Shown: positions 1-9,200, counted from the first letter of the stretch. The stretch: DNA of 64,000 nt from Bacillus sp. 123MFChir2 (GCF_000383235.1 NZ_KB910933.1:1-64000), one strand, 5' to 3'. The notes: a model not told the origin generated them from the letters alone. Program-made: numbers and translations.

Positions 1-1
1 A

Positions 2-262
2 TTTTCGTGTTATCAACGTGTAGAAAAAGATTTGGAAATCGCAGTGTTCTTTGCCGATCCTTATTCTTCCTGGCAACGTGGGAGTAACGAAAATGCAAAT
101 GGTCTATTACGTGAGTTTTACCCGAAAAAAACAGATTTGAGCCTTGTTTCACAAGAACAATTAAATCGAGCACTACTTCTTATAAATCAAAGACCAAGAA
201 AATGTTTAGGTTGGAAAACTGCCCACGAAGCGTTTCAGGAGGAGCTGTCGCACTTAGATTGA
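2..262 (+). CDS. IS30-family transposase, C-terminal end (5' cut by window edge)
   Basis: The frame is open from base 2, so the gene begins outside the window; only about the last 86 residues are seen. The segment YSSWQRGSNENANGLLREF followed by FPKKTDL-like residues is the conserved end of the IS30 DDE domain. The glutamate of the GSNEN motif would be the third catalytic residue. The remainder (LNRALLLINQRPRKCLGWKT, then HEAF) is the usual IS30 C-terminus. It would act as a cut/copy-and-paste transposase if the missing part is intact, which cannot be judged here. The stop is followed immediately by an interspersed repeat. Family assignment is firm; completeness is unknown. Confidence 0.85.
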   Translation, partial: FSCYQRVEKDLEIAVFFADPYSSWQRGSNENANGLLREFYPKKTDLSLVSQEQLNRALLLINQRPRKCLGWKTAHEAFQEELSHLD

Positions 263-284
263 CAAACCGTCATATAGAAAAAAG

Positions 285-450
285 ACTTAAAAGCCCCTTT
301 TTTTTAGGGGGACGAGAGCAACTGGCCGTGCGTAGAAGCGGTCAGGGCCTGTTTCTGCCACGGGCAATGGTTTAAAACATAGAGAGAAAGCGAGTGGGCA
401 GGTTATGCTTTCTTCTGCATGGCAGCGACTTATAGGCTGAAAAAATTAAA
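285..450 (-). repeat. Interspersed repeat, copy 1
   Basis: This copy contains the family core (on the minus strand: GGCCCTGACCGCTTCTACG, then GGCCAG and CTCTCG) and the far-end segment GCATGGCAGCGACTTATAGG. It begins about 20 bp after the stop of the IS30 transposase. It accounts for most of the 350-bp gap before mogR. The family resembles the short interspersed repeats (bcr type) described in the B. cereus group; which numbered class cannot be stated from sequence alone. Confidence 0.75.
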
Positions 451-507
451 ATGGACTTATCTATATTATATTTTTATACTTTTTATATATTTTTTTATGT
501 AAATTAA

Positions 508-537
508 TTGACATATAATTTACATATATTATATGAT
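508..537 (+). promoter_or_regulatory. Candidate SigA promoter of mogR
   Basis: TTGACA (508-513) and TATGAT (532-537) are separated by 18 bp in a very AT-rich stretch, about 70 bp before the mogR start. This is a pattern match only. The region also has runs of T and A resembling half of a MogR operator, but no full TTTT-N6-AAAA site was found. Confidence 0.45.
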
Positions 538-610
538 TAATATGTAAAATTTACTATTTTTACAAGTGATAAGGGAGCTATTTAAGGCAATAAGGGGAGT
601 GCGATAGGAG

Positions 611-1558
611 ATGGCACAAGACAGCGCAGTTTTCGTTTTAAAGAAGTTACAAGAGTTACTGAAAAAGAAAGATAGAATTAAAAATATGGAAGAAGAATTC
701 AGAAAAATAGCAAAAAAATTCCATGTGAGATTTGAAGAAGTATTGGATTTGTATAATAAAATGTTTCTTTTTCAAATGGATGTAGAAAAAGTTGGTGGTT
801 TTGAAGTATACGAACAGTCAGATATAGCATGGTTGAAGTCTGAGCTAGCATTATTACAAGAAGTTTATCAATTTTGTCAGCAGAACGGTCTGAACATTTT
901 GGAGATTTCTGATTGGATAAGTAAGGAAAAGCTACAACTGTTTCTTAAAACACCTAGTCAATTGCAAAATACGTATTATAAATTAAGAAAAGAAGAAATT
1001 GGCCTAGAAAATATAAAAAAACAAAAACCAGGTCGAAAACGAAAAACTACTTTTATAAAACAATTACCTTTTAAGAAGGAAGAGTATAAAAAAGAAGTAA
1101 AAATAAAAGAAGAAAGTCTCAAAATAGATAATAATCTTGTTACTGTATTATCTGGAATTGTTAATAATTTTCAATTGATAGATGGAAAAGATGAACAAAA
1201 TGCAACTGGGTTGTATCGTTTTATGGATGGAATTTATAAGTTGTCTAGCATGGCTGCAGAGTATGTTAAAGATGAACAAGATATTGCTGGATTTAGAAAA
1301 GAGATTACGGCGTTACACAGTGAGACAGAGCGCTTACGAAGAGAAAAAGAGGAACTTGTAGCAGATATGAGAGAAATGACAAATAATATGATTCGCTTTA
1401 TTACAAGTTCTGATGTAGAACAGATTCGTACCTTGCCGTATTTCGTAAATATGTGCAAACAAGACTTGTATAAACTTGGACTATATAGTGGTATAACAGA
1501 AGGGCAATTAAAAGTCATGATTGATCAAAGTGGACAGGTTGTGTCAGTGGTGAAATAA
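611..1558 (+). CDS. mogR: MogR motility gene repressor
   Basis: A 315-residue protein that matches Listeria MogR (about 306 aa) in layout. Residues ~65-120 hold the helical DNA-binding core with the hallmark TPSQLQNTYYKL, followed by a PGRKRKT basic tail (~137-143). A linker of mixed charge follows, then a C-terminal coiled coil (~220-265, rich in E/R/K heptads). MogR binds AT-rich TTTT-N6-AAAA sites upstream of flagellar genes and represses motility. Its place beside flagellin genes and upstream of the flagellar export operon fits that role. The start ATG at 611 follows a weak purine-rich site (ataggag). A Rho-independent terminator follows. Confidence is high because the DNA-binding segment is distinctive. 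Confidence 0.92.
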   Translation: MAQDSAVFVLKKLQELLKKKDRIKNMEEEFRKIAKKFHVRFEEVLDLYNKMFLFQMDVEKVGGFEVYEQSDIAWLKSELALLQEVYQFCQQNGLNILEISDWISKEKLQLFLKTPSQLQNTYYKLRKEEIGLENIKKQKPGRKRKTTFIKQLPFKKEEYKKEVKIKEESLKIDNNLVTVLSGIVNNFQLIDGKDEQNATGLYRFMDGIYKLSSMAAEYVKDEQDIAGFRKEITALHSETERLRREKEELVADMREMTNNMIRFITSSDVEQIRTLPYFVNMCKQDLYKLGLYSGITEGQLKVMIDQSGQVVSVVK

Positions 1559-1560
1559 GA

Positions 1561-1591
1561 GAAGTCATCCGGAAACGGACGACTTCTTTTT
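1561..1591 (+). terminator. Terminator of mogR
   Basis: GAAGTC...GACTTC stem with inner TCCG/CGGA pairing and a T-run, directly after the mogR stop. Confidence 0.8.
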
Positions 1592-1615
1592 ACTATATAA
1601 ATATACATTGGAAAA

Positions 1616-1750
1616 TAAAATACCCTCTCTTTTTTTGAGGAGGAGAGCATTTGACTATACATCGAAGGAGTTAGGACCTGCCGTTTCTAATACATGCAAG
1701 GTTTAGAGAAAGTGAGTGCAGATCATGTTATTTATGTATAACATAGACTT
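1616..1750 (-). repeat. Interspersed repeat, degenerate copy 2
   Basis: Weak but collinear match to the family (GGAGAGCATTTGACTATACAT, TAGGACCTGCCG, ACATGCAAGG). It occupies the gap between the mogR terminator and the flagellin remnant, in the same orientation to mogR as other copies have to their upstream genes. Confidence 0.55.
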
Positions 1751-1786
1751 ATACTATTTAAAATTATTTCAACATATTATATAGAT

Positions 1787-2613
1787 TTACTTATTTAGAA
1801 GCTTAATAAGCATTTGTGGAATTTGATTAGCTTGTGAAACCATACTTAATGAAATTTCTGTAAGTAGCTTATACTTTACAAATTCACTCATCTCTTTTGC
1901 CATATACGTATCTTCAATACGAGAAGCACTGTCTGCCATGTTAGTGGCTTGATTGTTTAAATTTTCAATATTAAATTGTAAGCGGTTTATCATCGAACCT
2001 ATATCCGTACGGTGCAATAAAATATTTTGCATGATCGTGTCTATTTTGGCAATGGCTTGATTTGCATCCTGTGTTGTTGAAATTTTCATATTGTTCGTTG
2101 GAGCGGGGGGGACTTTGATTAGATTGGAACTCATTTATAGATGAAAAGGAAAATTCTATCGTATCGCCAAGGTCATCCATTGGAATAATAAGCCTTCTAT
2201 TCCCCACAAACAATGGATTATCATTAAATTCAGCTGTATCTTGCATATAGCCAATTTGTTCTGCAAGCCGTTGAAATTCTTGGTCTAGCATTTCTTAATT
2301 CTCACTGGAGTTTGTACCATTTGCTGATTGGACTGAAAGGTCACGCATTCGAATTAATATGTTTATCATAGTTTGCAAAGAAGACTCAGCTGTATGGAGC
2401 ATTGAAATTGTATCTCCATTATTTTGAATAGCAACGCATTCCGATTTCTCTAGCACGCATCCGCGTTACGATCGTAAGCCCAGCGGCAGCATCAACAGCA
2501 CTGTTGATGCATGTCCCTGTTGATAAACGTTCCATTGCTTTGTTCATATGCTGTTCGTTCTTATATAGTGAATGTAGTGCTTTCATACTGGGAATATTTG
2601 TGTTAATTCGCAT
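1787..2613 (-). pseudogene. Decayed flagellin gene
   Basis: Three overlapping reading frames together spell a flagellin. The N-terminal D0/D1 region (MRINTNIPSMKALHSLYKNE then LSTGTCINSAVDAAAGLTI) starts at 2613. A middle piece reads LDQEFQRLAEQIGYMQDTA then EFNDNPLF. The C-terminal D1/D0 piece reads NIENLNNQATNMADSASRIE then SMVSQANQIPQ, ending at 1787. The frames are broken by at least two frameshifts, and part of the segment after the N-terminal piece is also degraded. The variable centre is short. The ends are about as long as in the intact flagellin at 5818-6633, so this is a former paralogue that has lost function. A full-length flagellin cannot be made from it. Confidence 0.88.
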
Positions 2614-3059
2614 TTGAATGTAGACTAACTATATTTTATTGGTTATATATTACGTTATACTGTAAAAATGGTTTATTACTATAAATTGCGAGTGATAGAA
2701 TCCTTCTTTCCCTGTTGGATAAAGAATAAAACCGTATTGAGAAACTCCTTTTAACGCGGGATAAAACTTTTGACCATCTTAGATAGAGCTCTACAAAGAT
2801 GAATTTGATAAAGATTTATCTATTTAGAAAATTATTTTTTCATATCTCTAAATATAAAATTATCTAATTGCATAATGGCAATCCTAAGTTACGTTGAGGA
2901 ACTACAAAAATGTAATTTAAATGTATATTATTACACTGGAAAATAAGGAATAATAAAAATATAAAATCATTTCATAAAAATATTAAAAAAAACACAAAAT
3001 GATAATATAATGATTATAGGATTATATATTTTTATAAATAAAGGAGTAAAAAAATTATT
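2614..3059. other. Intergenic gap with no gene
   Basis: Very AT-rich, with no convincing coding region. Around 2750-2770 there is a TTAACGCGGGATAAAA segment also seen near 45120, marking a fragment of a second, hairpin-type repeat. At 3029-3042 the sequence TTTTTATAAATAAA is one base from the MogR operator pattern, just before the glycosyltransferase. The ribosome-binding site AAAGGAG lies at 3039-3045. Confidence 0.5.
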
Positions 3060-4955
3060 ATGAAACCTTTTCTATCAGCATGTTTAATTGTAAAAAATGA
3101 AGAAGATATGTTACGAAGATGTTTAGAATCTCTGCAAGATGGAGTAGATGAGATTATCATTGTTGATACAGGCTCGACAGATAACACAAAGAAAATTGCA
3201 AATGAGTTTACAGATAAAGTATACAATTTTGAATGGACAAATGATTTTGCTGAAGCACGTAATTTTGCTGGTTCTAAGGCAAGTGGTGAATGGATTTTAG
3301 CAGTTGATGCAGATGAATGTGTGGAGAAAGGGAATATAGAAGTAGCTATAAAAGAAATGAAGTTAAATGGAGCGAAATATAATACTTATAATGTAGAAAT
3401 TATTAGCTTTTTAGGAGAAGATGGACAAAATACAACGGCACATAAAATGAATCGAATATACAAAAATAACGGGGAAATTCGTTTTAATGGGGCAATTCAT
3501 GAACAATTAGTAGCTGTGTCTGGAACACAAAAATTCGGGTTATCCTCACTTACATTGTACCATTATGGTTATTTAGCACATATAATTGAAAAACAAGACA
3601 AAAAGAATCGAAATTTAAAAATAATAAAACAAGATTTAAAATCAGGAAAGAATAAAGGATTTTCATATTTTAATTATGGACAAGAATTACGTAGCCTAAA
3701 AAAGACAAAAGAGGCACTAGATACTTTTATAAAAGCATATAAACTTAAAGAAAGTATAGATGAAGGATGGGTACGTACATGTCTATTTTTTATCATAGAA
3801 AGTTTAATGGAATTAAAGCGATATGAAGATGCATTGAAGATTGTTGAGGATGCTGAAATAATGTGGCCATCAGTTCCAGATTTTATCTTTTCAAAAGGAG
3901 ATATTTATCTTTTACAAAATCGTTTCGATGATGCGAAACAAGTTTATCAAGCTATTTTAGCAAATCAGGAAGCATATAGTGAAGTAGTTCTTCATTTTGA
4001 TCGTAAATCTTTCTTGCCTCAGGAACGACTGGGGCAAATTTATGAAATCGAAAAAAATGATGAAGAAGCATTGAAACATTATATTAAAGCTTTAAATGAA
4101 AATGCGTCATCACTTCCTATTATTAATAGTATAGTGCGAGTTTTAAGTGAATATCATACAGCAAAAGAAGTTTATGGGTTTTTATTAAACCAAAACATTG
4201 TTAAAACAGATACAATTCGTTTAGATGTCATCAAATATCTTCTAAATGAAGGAAATGCTGATTTGGTTGTAGAGTTAGCAAATGATTTAGAAGCGGGAAA
4301 TAAAAGACTAATAAATGTAATTAATTTAAAAGGAAGTATGATTGCTAGTTCACCGAACGAAGATGAAACATTAATTATTGAGAAACATGATGTATTATTA
4401 GGGATTCAAGAAGGAATATTTGACCTCGCTGATTTATGTGTTTTATATCACATTACAAAAGATGAATTTATAGCAGAAAAGATTAAAAGTTCGAAATTCA
4501 AGTATATATTTACATGTTTATTCGAAGAATTGAAACGTTCTAAAAAGATGAAGCAAGAGGAATATTTAGCAATTTTAAGAAGAGCACTTTGTTATAAGCA
4601 AGTAGATTTTGTTGAAAACCTTATTTCATTAAAGGAAAGAGTTCATAAAGATATTGATGCGAAAATTGCAGATTTATTTTATGAGAATGGTTATGAGGAT
4701 ATTGCGATAGATTTTTATGAACGGTTAGATCGAAATCAAATCACGAAACAAGGTTATGTGAACATGATTGAATGGTTTATTTCTCAACACGCATTTGAAG
4801 AAGCACATCTATTGGCGATAGAAGCAATAGATAAGTTTAAAAAAGATTTTCGTTTTTATAAGTATGCTATTGAAACAACACAAAGTAATCGAGGAGCAAT
4901 TGTGACGAAAGGACTTTGTGAATTTCCGGATAGTAACTGGTTAAAACTTAAATAG
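3060..4955 (+). CDS. TPR-containing family 2 glycosyltransferase (probable flagellin glycosyltransferase)
   Basis: A 631-residue cytosolic enzyme. Residues 1-~200 are a GT-A/GT2 domain: SACLIVKNEEDMLRRCLESL (nucleotide-binding strand), IIIVDTGSTDNT, and the metal-binding DADE motif in ILAVDADECVEKG. Residues ~205-360 contain tetratricopeptide-like helices. The C-terminal ~250 residues are helical without a recognised domain. Similar GT2-TPR proteins are found in flagellin clusters of the B. cereus group, where flagellins are O-glycosylated. The gene sits between a dead and a live flagellin, so transfer of a sugar to flagellin is the likely role, but the donor and acceptor are inferred. It is followed by a strong inverted repeat. 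The start ATG at 3060 has AAAGGAG about 15 bp upstream. Confidence 0.8.
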   Translation: MKPFLSACLIVKNEEDMLRRCLESLQDGVDEIIIVDTGSTDNTKKIANEFTDKVYNFEWTNDFAEARNFAGSKASGEWILAVDADECVEKGNIEVAIKEMKLNGAKYNTYNVEIISFLGEDGQNTTAHKMNRIYKNNGEIRFNGAIHEQLVAVSGTQKFGLSSLTLYHYGYLAHIIEKQDKKNRNLKIIKQDLKSGKNKGFSYFNYGQELRSLKKTKEALDTFIKAYKLKESIDEGWVRTCLFFIIESLMELKRYEDALKIVEDAEIMWPSVPDFIFSKGDIYLLQNRFDDAKQVYQAILANQEAYSEVVLHFDRKSFLPQERLGQIYEIEKNDEEALKHYIKALNENASSLPIINSIVRVLSEYHTAKEVYGFLLNQNIVKTDTIRLDVIKYLLNEGNADLVVELANDLEAGNKRLINVINLKGSMIASSPNEDETLIIEKHDVLLGIQEGIFDLADLCVLYHITKDEFIAEKIKSSKFKYIFTCLFEELKRSKKMKQEEYLAILRRALCYKQVDFVENLISLKERVHKDIDAKIADLFYENGYEDIAIDFYERLDRNQITKQGYVNMIEWFISQHAFEEAHLLAIEAIDKFKKDFRFYKYAIETTQSNRGAIVTKGLCEFPDSNWLKLK

Positions 4956-4970
4956 GTGGATCATTTTTAA

Positions 4971-5013
4971 ACAACAATAAACTTTGTTCGTTGAAAACAG
5001 AGTTTATTGTTGT
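4971..5013 (+). terminator. Inverted repeat / terminator after glycosyltransferase
   Basis: A 13-bp stem (ACAACAATAAACT with AGTTTATTGTTGT) begins 15 bp after the stop. It lacks a clear T-tract on the plus strand. Confidence 0.55.
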
Positions 5014-5015
5014 GA

Positions 5016-5231
5016 TTAAGAGAATATAATGCAATAGTTAAATATTATACTAAAGTTATTCCGATCTACATGTGATTCTGCTATAAAATTAATCATATTA
5101 TCAATATCACTTTTAATAAATTTGTAATTTGAGATGTTCTTAAAATTATTGGGATTTTTTAAATTATCCGCATAGGTAGGGGCATCTAAATTGGACAATT
5201 TAATAAGTTGAACCTTTTTTCCGTAAAGCAA
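5016..5231 (-). pseudogene. Remnant of rmlB (dTDP-glucose 4,6-dehydratase)
   Basis: On the minus strand a short frame reads KLSNLDAPTYADNLKNP, then YKFIKSDI, then INFIAESHVDRN. These match the N-terminal Rossmann region of RmlB (NLDALTYAGNL, Y-F-KGDI, VNFAAESHVDRS). About 20-30 residues between the second and third blocks are missing, and nothing follows after AESHVDR. It lies directly after the rmlA remnant, in the natural order of a dTDP-sugar operon. The fragment is non-functional. Confidence 0.72.
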
Positions 5232-5234
5232 CTT

Positions 5235-5598
5235 GCTGGAGGAGGGGAGTTAAGTCCTGACTGTAAAAATATTGGCTTCTAAAATAAGTGCAACATTATC
5301 ATTACCAATGAAACCTTCTCCGATTAGAAACGCTTGTACTAATCCTTCGGAGACTACTGCACGGCATATGATAAATAAATCCCCAAATTTTCCTCATCAT
5401 CGAAATTTTTTTTGAATCGCTGAATATCTTATGGCGTCGAAATAATTAAAATATCTGTAATTCCGGCTAGCAATTAAGACGGATAAAGGATAATAAATCA
5501 TCGGTTTTTCGTATATAAGTAATAATTGTTTTGAAATCATTTTTGATAGTGGATAAAGGTTTCTACGACTATCGCCTGCAAGAATAATACCTTTCATG
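5235..5598 (-). pseudogene. Remnant of rmlA (glucose-1-phosphate thymidylyltransferase)
   Basis: Starts at an ATG (5598) with a GGAGCGAG site: [20 protein letters not shown], then [20 protein letters not shown]. This is the N-terminus of RmlA, where GGSGTRLYP is normal; here the GSGTR loop that binds the nucleotide is altered to DSRRN. After a frameshift the other frame continues with [11 protein letters not shown], then [15 protein letters not shown] and, further on, IGNDNVAL-like residues interrupted by four stops. The C-terminal half is absent. It once supplied dTDP-glucose for rhamnose-type sugars and is now dead. Confidence 0.78.
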
Positions 5599-5766
5599 TT
5601 GTACTCGCTCCTAAATATCTTCATTTTGAGTTGTATTTGTAGATATAAATATATTGGTAATTTTGTTAGTATTTTATATTTATAGAAGGAATGATATTGA
5701 AAATTAAATAAGAGAAAAGAGGAAAGAAGAGTGGTTATAGTAATGAATGTGACAAATACAGAATAT

Positions 5767-5801
5767 AAAAAAACACATCCCATAAAGAGATGTGTTTTTT
5801 T
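5767..5801 (-). terminator. Terminator of the flagellin gene
   Basis: Perfect 13-bp stem AAAAAAACACATC / GATGTGTTTTTTT, 17 bp after the flagellin stop; it can work in both directions. Confidence 0.88.
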
Positions 5802-5817
5802 ATATTACACAAATGAA

Positions 5818-6633
5818 TTATTGTAATAATTTGCTGATCATTTGTGGAGTTTGGTTTGCTTGAGAAAGCATGCTGATACCAGCTTCGTTTAAGATTTTGA
5901 ATTTTGTCATTTCAGACATTTCTTTTGCCATATCAGCGTCTTCGATTTGAGAAGCAGAAGCTGCCATGTTGATAGCTTGGTTGTTTAAGTTTTCTACGTT
6001 GAAGCCTAAACGGTTTTGTGTAGCACCAAGGTCAGCGCGTTTTCCAGCAACAAATGCAAGAGCGTCATCAATGCTCTTAACAGATGCTAAAGCGTCAGCT
6101 TCAGTATCGATTTTAGATGCATTAACAGTGATTGAAGTTGTATCGATTTTAGATAAAACTACTTTAATTTGTTGACCAGCAGTAGAACCGTCAAGTGTTT
6201 CGATGTTAACAGTTTGGTCAGCATCTAATAAATGTTTGTCGTTAAACTCTGTATTAGCAGAAATGTAATCGATTTGGTCTTTTAAAGCTGTGAATTCTTT
6301 GTTTAAATCTGCTTGGTTACCAGTGTTGTTCGTACCGTTTGCAGATTGAACAGCAAGATCACGCATACGAGTTAAGATGTTAGATACAGAGCTTAAAGCA
6401 GATTCTGCAGTACGGATCATAGAAATACCGTCTTGTGTATTTTGAGTAGCTTTTCCTAAACCACTCTCACGAGCACGCATACGAGTAGCGATTGCTAAAC
6501 CAGCTGCATCGTCAGCTGCAGTGTTGATGCGTTTACCACTTGATAAACGGTTCATAGAAGTGTTCATTTTGTCTTGGCTTTGGCGCATGTACTCTTGAGT
6601 ACGCATGCTGTTGATGTTAGTGTTAATTCTCAT
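5818..6633 (-). CDS. Flagellin
   Basis: A 271-residue flagellar filament subunit. The N-terminal D0/D1 (MRINTNINSMRTQEYMRQSQ, then LSSGKRINTAADDAAGLAIA) and C-terminal D1/D0 (RLGFNVENLNNQAINMAASA, SQIEDADMAKEMSE, SQANQTPQMISKLLQ) are intact. The variable centre is short, about residues 130-200, as in other short Bacillus flagellins. I chose the ATG at 6633 (MRIN), since GGGGG lies 8 bp upstream and the N-terminus matches the family; an upstream in-frame ATG at 6648 would add five residues. A SigA-like promoter lies at 6724-6752 and a strong terminator follows. It is the only complete flagellin in view; others may lie outside. The neighbouring glycosyltransferase probably modifies it. Confidence 0.95.
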   Translation of the reverse strand: MRINTNINSMRTQEYMRQSQDKMNTSMNRLSSGKRINTAADDAAGLAIATRMRARESGLGKATQNTQDGISMIRTAESALSSVSNILTRMRDLAVQSANGTNNTGNQADLNKEFTALKDQIDYISANTEFNDKHLLDADQTVNIETLDGSTAGQQIKVVLSKIDTTSITVNASKIDTEADALASVKSIDDALAFVAGKRADLGATQNRLGFNVENLNNQAINMAASASQIEDADMAKEMSEMTKFKILNEAGISMLSQANQTPQMISKLLQ

Positions 6634-6723
6634 AATTAAAACCCCCAAATTTTTTTGTTTTTGTTAATTGATATCTCCTTGAATCTTTTTATTAAGATAT
6701 GCGGATCAATCAACCACAACCTT

Positions 6724-6752
6724 ATTGTAATCTGTATTTTATAATATGTCAA
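6724..6752 (-). promoter_or_regulatory. SigA-type promoter of flagellin
   Basis: On the minus strand TTGACA (6752-6747) and TACAAT (6729-6724) are separated by exactly 17 bp, giving a leader of about 85 nt. Most flagellins elsewhere use SigD/Sigma-28 promoters, and no such sequence is visible. This fits the known absence of sigD from the B. cereus group. Confidence 0.65.
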
Positions 6753-6894
6753 CACTTTATCGGAATAAATGAATATAAAAATACTAAATATAAAAATCAT
6801 AGTAATAGAACTCGGTTTAACCCTTATATATCAAGGGTTTTGAGAACAAAGAGAATAAATAACTTCACATATTTTTATGTAATGTAAGTGGTAG

Positions 6895-7165
6895 AATTGA
6901 TAAATTTAATAAAAAAACTTAAAAAAAGATGAATTTCTTAAATTAATATAGAGAAAAAATCTATGTACATTCATTTTGATTATTCAACATATCAGTGCTA
7001 TGCAGAATACAGCATCATCCGCACTTGCTTTTTCCTTTTTTAAACTTGGCACGTGGGAGAAATAGGTCCTGATCGATTCCATGCATGGCTAGATACTCTT
7101 GCCCATCCAAAAAAGAGAGGCTTTTTGCCGTTTTTTCAATTTATATATATGAAGGAAAAGGAAAT
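6895..7165 (+). repeat. Interspersed repeat, copy 3
   Basis: Full-looking but diverged member: the left arm GATGAATTTCTTAAATTAAT, then GCTATGCAGAATACAGCATC, the core GTCCTGATCGATTCCATGCA and TGGCTAGATACTCTTGCCC, and the right arm AGGCTTTTTGCC. Confidence 0.7.
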
Positions 7166-7524
7166 GGTATGAGATTTTTCATTTTATTCATCGACTACAT
7201 TTTACTGTTGTTTCAAGCGATCTGATTATAGATAAGGGTAATCTTTTATGTTTTCGATGAATTATTATAGGGGAACTACTATTAATAGGTAGAAGTTAAA
7301 TTAATTCCATGAGAGGCACGTGTGATTTTTGTTTCAAATATATATATACCTGAATTATTCACCGCAATCTAAAAAGTTAGGGATTTCATGAGATTTATAG
7401 TGCTAAGGCAAATTTGTACCAAGAAAATAGGCGAATGAAAGAAGATTTGAAACGAGTCTAGGAAGAAAACCGATTTTTAGACAGACTCCTCCCTTGGTGC
7501 GGATTCGTTTTTTTTTAGGGCTAT
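7166..7524. other. Gap with a possible coding remnant
   Basis: No intact gene. On the plus strand around 7405-7493 one frame reads AKANLYQENRRMKEDLKRV, a stop, then EENRFLDRLL. This has the look of a coiled-coil segment from a decayed IS3-type OrfA, but it is too short to assign. The rest is AT-rich sequence up to the 3' end of the IS1380 transposase. Confidence 0.3.
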
Positions 7525-8840
7525 TTAATTGAATGTTAGCTGCTGCACCCGGGTCAGCACGTCCCAAAAGAAGCGTTCATAGACAAAACTCGAGGACAGC
7601 TTGAAATACAATGAGCGCCCAGATTTCACCAACTTGCTTGCCACTTTAATCAGTCGTGTTCGAATGGTTTGGATTTGAATGCCTTTATACTTGTTCGGGA
7701 AACTCAGTGTGCGTAGCCAGTTTGTAAAATTATAGGCAAGCAGACTCAACATCATGCGTGCTTCATTGACGAGAAAATCATGACTTTTCATCTGATCAAA
7801 GCCAAAGCCATCTTTTGCTTCTTTGATAAAATTCTCCATTGTTCCGCGCTGTTTGTAGGATTGCACAATGGCTTGTGGTGAGAAGCTTTCACTGAGATTC
7901 GTCACAAAAAAAGCATGCGAAAAGAACAGTTCACCTGCTAGGCGCGTGGATTGAATCACAATGCGACGAGGAATCGACCAAGAGGACGCTTGATAAATCG
8001 ACTCTTCCACATAGTTTTCTGTCACGGACACATCACGAATTTCATGTGTTGGGTGTAGTTCTTCCGCAAGTGCCTTTAACTTGGCGTTTGCTTTTAAACG
8101 AATGATATAGTAGACCGATTCCTTTTCGCACAATTTATATAGATCAGGCACCGCGAAGCCACTATCGCCACGGACAAGATAAGACTTTTCAGGGAAAACT
8201 TCGTTATAGTGTTCGATGAGTGGGCGCATAAAATCTACGACACCGTTGGAAGTATAAACGTTTCCCGGGCGCAATTGAGCTTTCAAGAAATCACCTGTTA
8301 GCCCATCAAATGCGACTAGTGGATGAAAGCCCATTGTACGATAATGTGCATTGTAGGATGAATTTTCTTGCTTTCCATATGTATCGGCATGTGTGGAATC
8401 AAGTCGAAAATGAGTGCCTTTGATTGCCTAGCATGATAAACTCGATCAAGTAACGCCTGATTCGCCGCTTGAAGTTGGCTGAGTGCTTGCGTGTCAAAGC
8501 GTTTAAAAAATTGTGATAACGACGGTTGAGAAGCAAGTGAAGATTTACCAAGAACTTGTGTAAAAATTGGATCATGTGTTAAACGATCCGCTGCATCATC
8601 CTCATGATAGCCAGCGATCAGCTGATAGATTTTTTGACAAAGTAACTGTTCATTCTTATGAATGCAATACGTGCGTTCATCTTTTAATTGGAGATGTTTT
8701 GAGATTGTTTGAGAGAAGCTGATTTTTTCATCAAACTCACGAAAAATTAATTCTCCAGTGTCAGAAGAAAGCACGCCTCCATCATTAGATAATTTAATTG
8801 AACGGTTGAAATGTAGAGTATTTTGAGTTAAAGTAGCCAT
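7525..8840 (-). pseudogene. IS1380-family transposase, frameshifted
   Basis: Two frames that together make about 440 residues, the usual length of an IS1380 transposase. The first (8840-8316) carries the N-terminus, with SNDGGVLSSDTGELIFREFD and YHEDDAADRLTHDPIF. The second (8334-7525) carries the core, with VAFDGLTGDFLKAQLRPGNV, LVRGDSGFAVPDLY and RGTMENFIKEAKDGFG. The break is near 8399-8401: inserting one base there restores FDLDSTHADTYG, the first catalytic aspartate region. So a single-base loss inactivates the gene unless frameshifting occurs. Terminal inverted repeats could not be identified with confidence. The element probably interrupted an interspersed-repeat cluster, because the repeat copy to its right lacks its left end. 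Confidence 0.88.
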
Positions 8841-8928
8841 TAGAAGAATCCTTTCTCTTTTGGTTGTTTCTTGGTCGTTATAACCTTAACAGAAATGGAT
8901 TCTTTTTTCATCTTTTAAATGAAGAGAG

Positions 8929-8973
8929 AATCCCACGGAAAGGCTGACAAGTCAGCTTTTTCGTGGGATTTTG
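8929..8973. terminator. Strong inverted repeat beside the IS1380 element
   Basis: AATCCCACG ... CGTGGGATTTTG with an inner GCTGAC/GTCAGC arm. It has T-runs and could be a terminator protecting the transposase from read-through. Confidence 0.5.
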
Positions 8974-8999
8974 TGTTGGACGGTGAATAATCTGGGATA

Positions 9000-9200
9000 T
9001 AAATATCAATTTTAATTTTCCTACATATAAGTTGCTGTTATGCAGACTGCAACACGACCTGTACTCACTTGCGCTCTTTGTTTTAAAACATTACATGTGG
9101 CAGGAAAAGGCCCTGACTACTACTATACATAGCCAGTCCCTCAGGGCCACTTAAAAAAATGCTTTTCTATCGGTTTTTCATAGAGTGACTGAGTAGTTAC
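9000..9200 (+). repeat. Interspersed repeat / MITE, 5'-truncated copy 4
   Basis: The right half is the MITE type, ending in TGACTGAGTAGTTAC at 9200, the same terminal repeat as at 31717 and 58023. The matching left terminal repeat is missing; the sequence merges into the IS1380 flank. The core GGCAGGAAAAGGCCCTGACT is present. Confidence 0.7.

Noticed and set aside
491-540. MogR operator before mogR
   Set aside because: AT-rich, but no TTTT-N6-AAAA sequence at full match was found.
5397-5783. 128-codon frame as a real gene
   Set aside because: Only the part after the internal ATG at 5598 has homology (rmlA start); the upstream codons overlap the flagellin terminator region.
6634-6760. Sigma-28 promoter for flagellin
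   Set aside because: A CCGCATAT-like block is present on the minus strand but no TAAA lies at the right distance; the SigA-type promoter fits much better.
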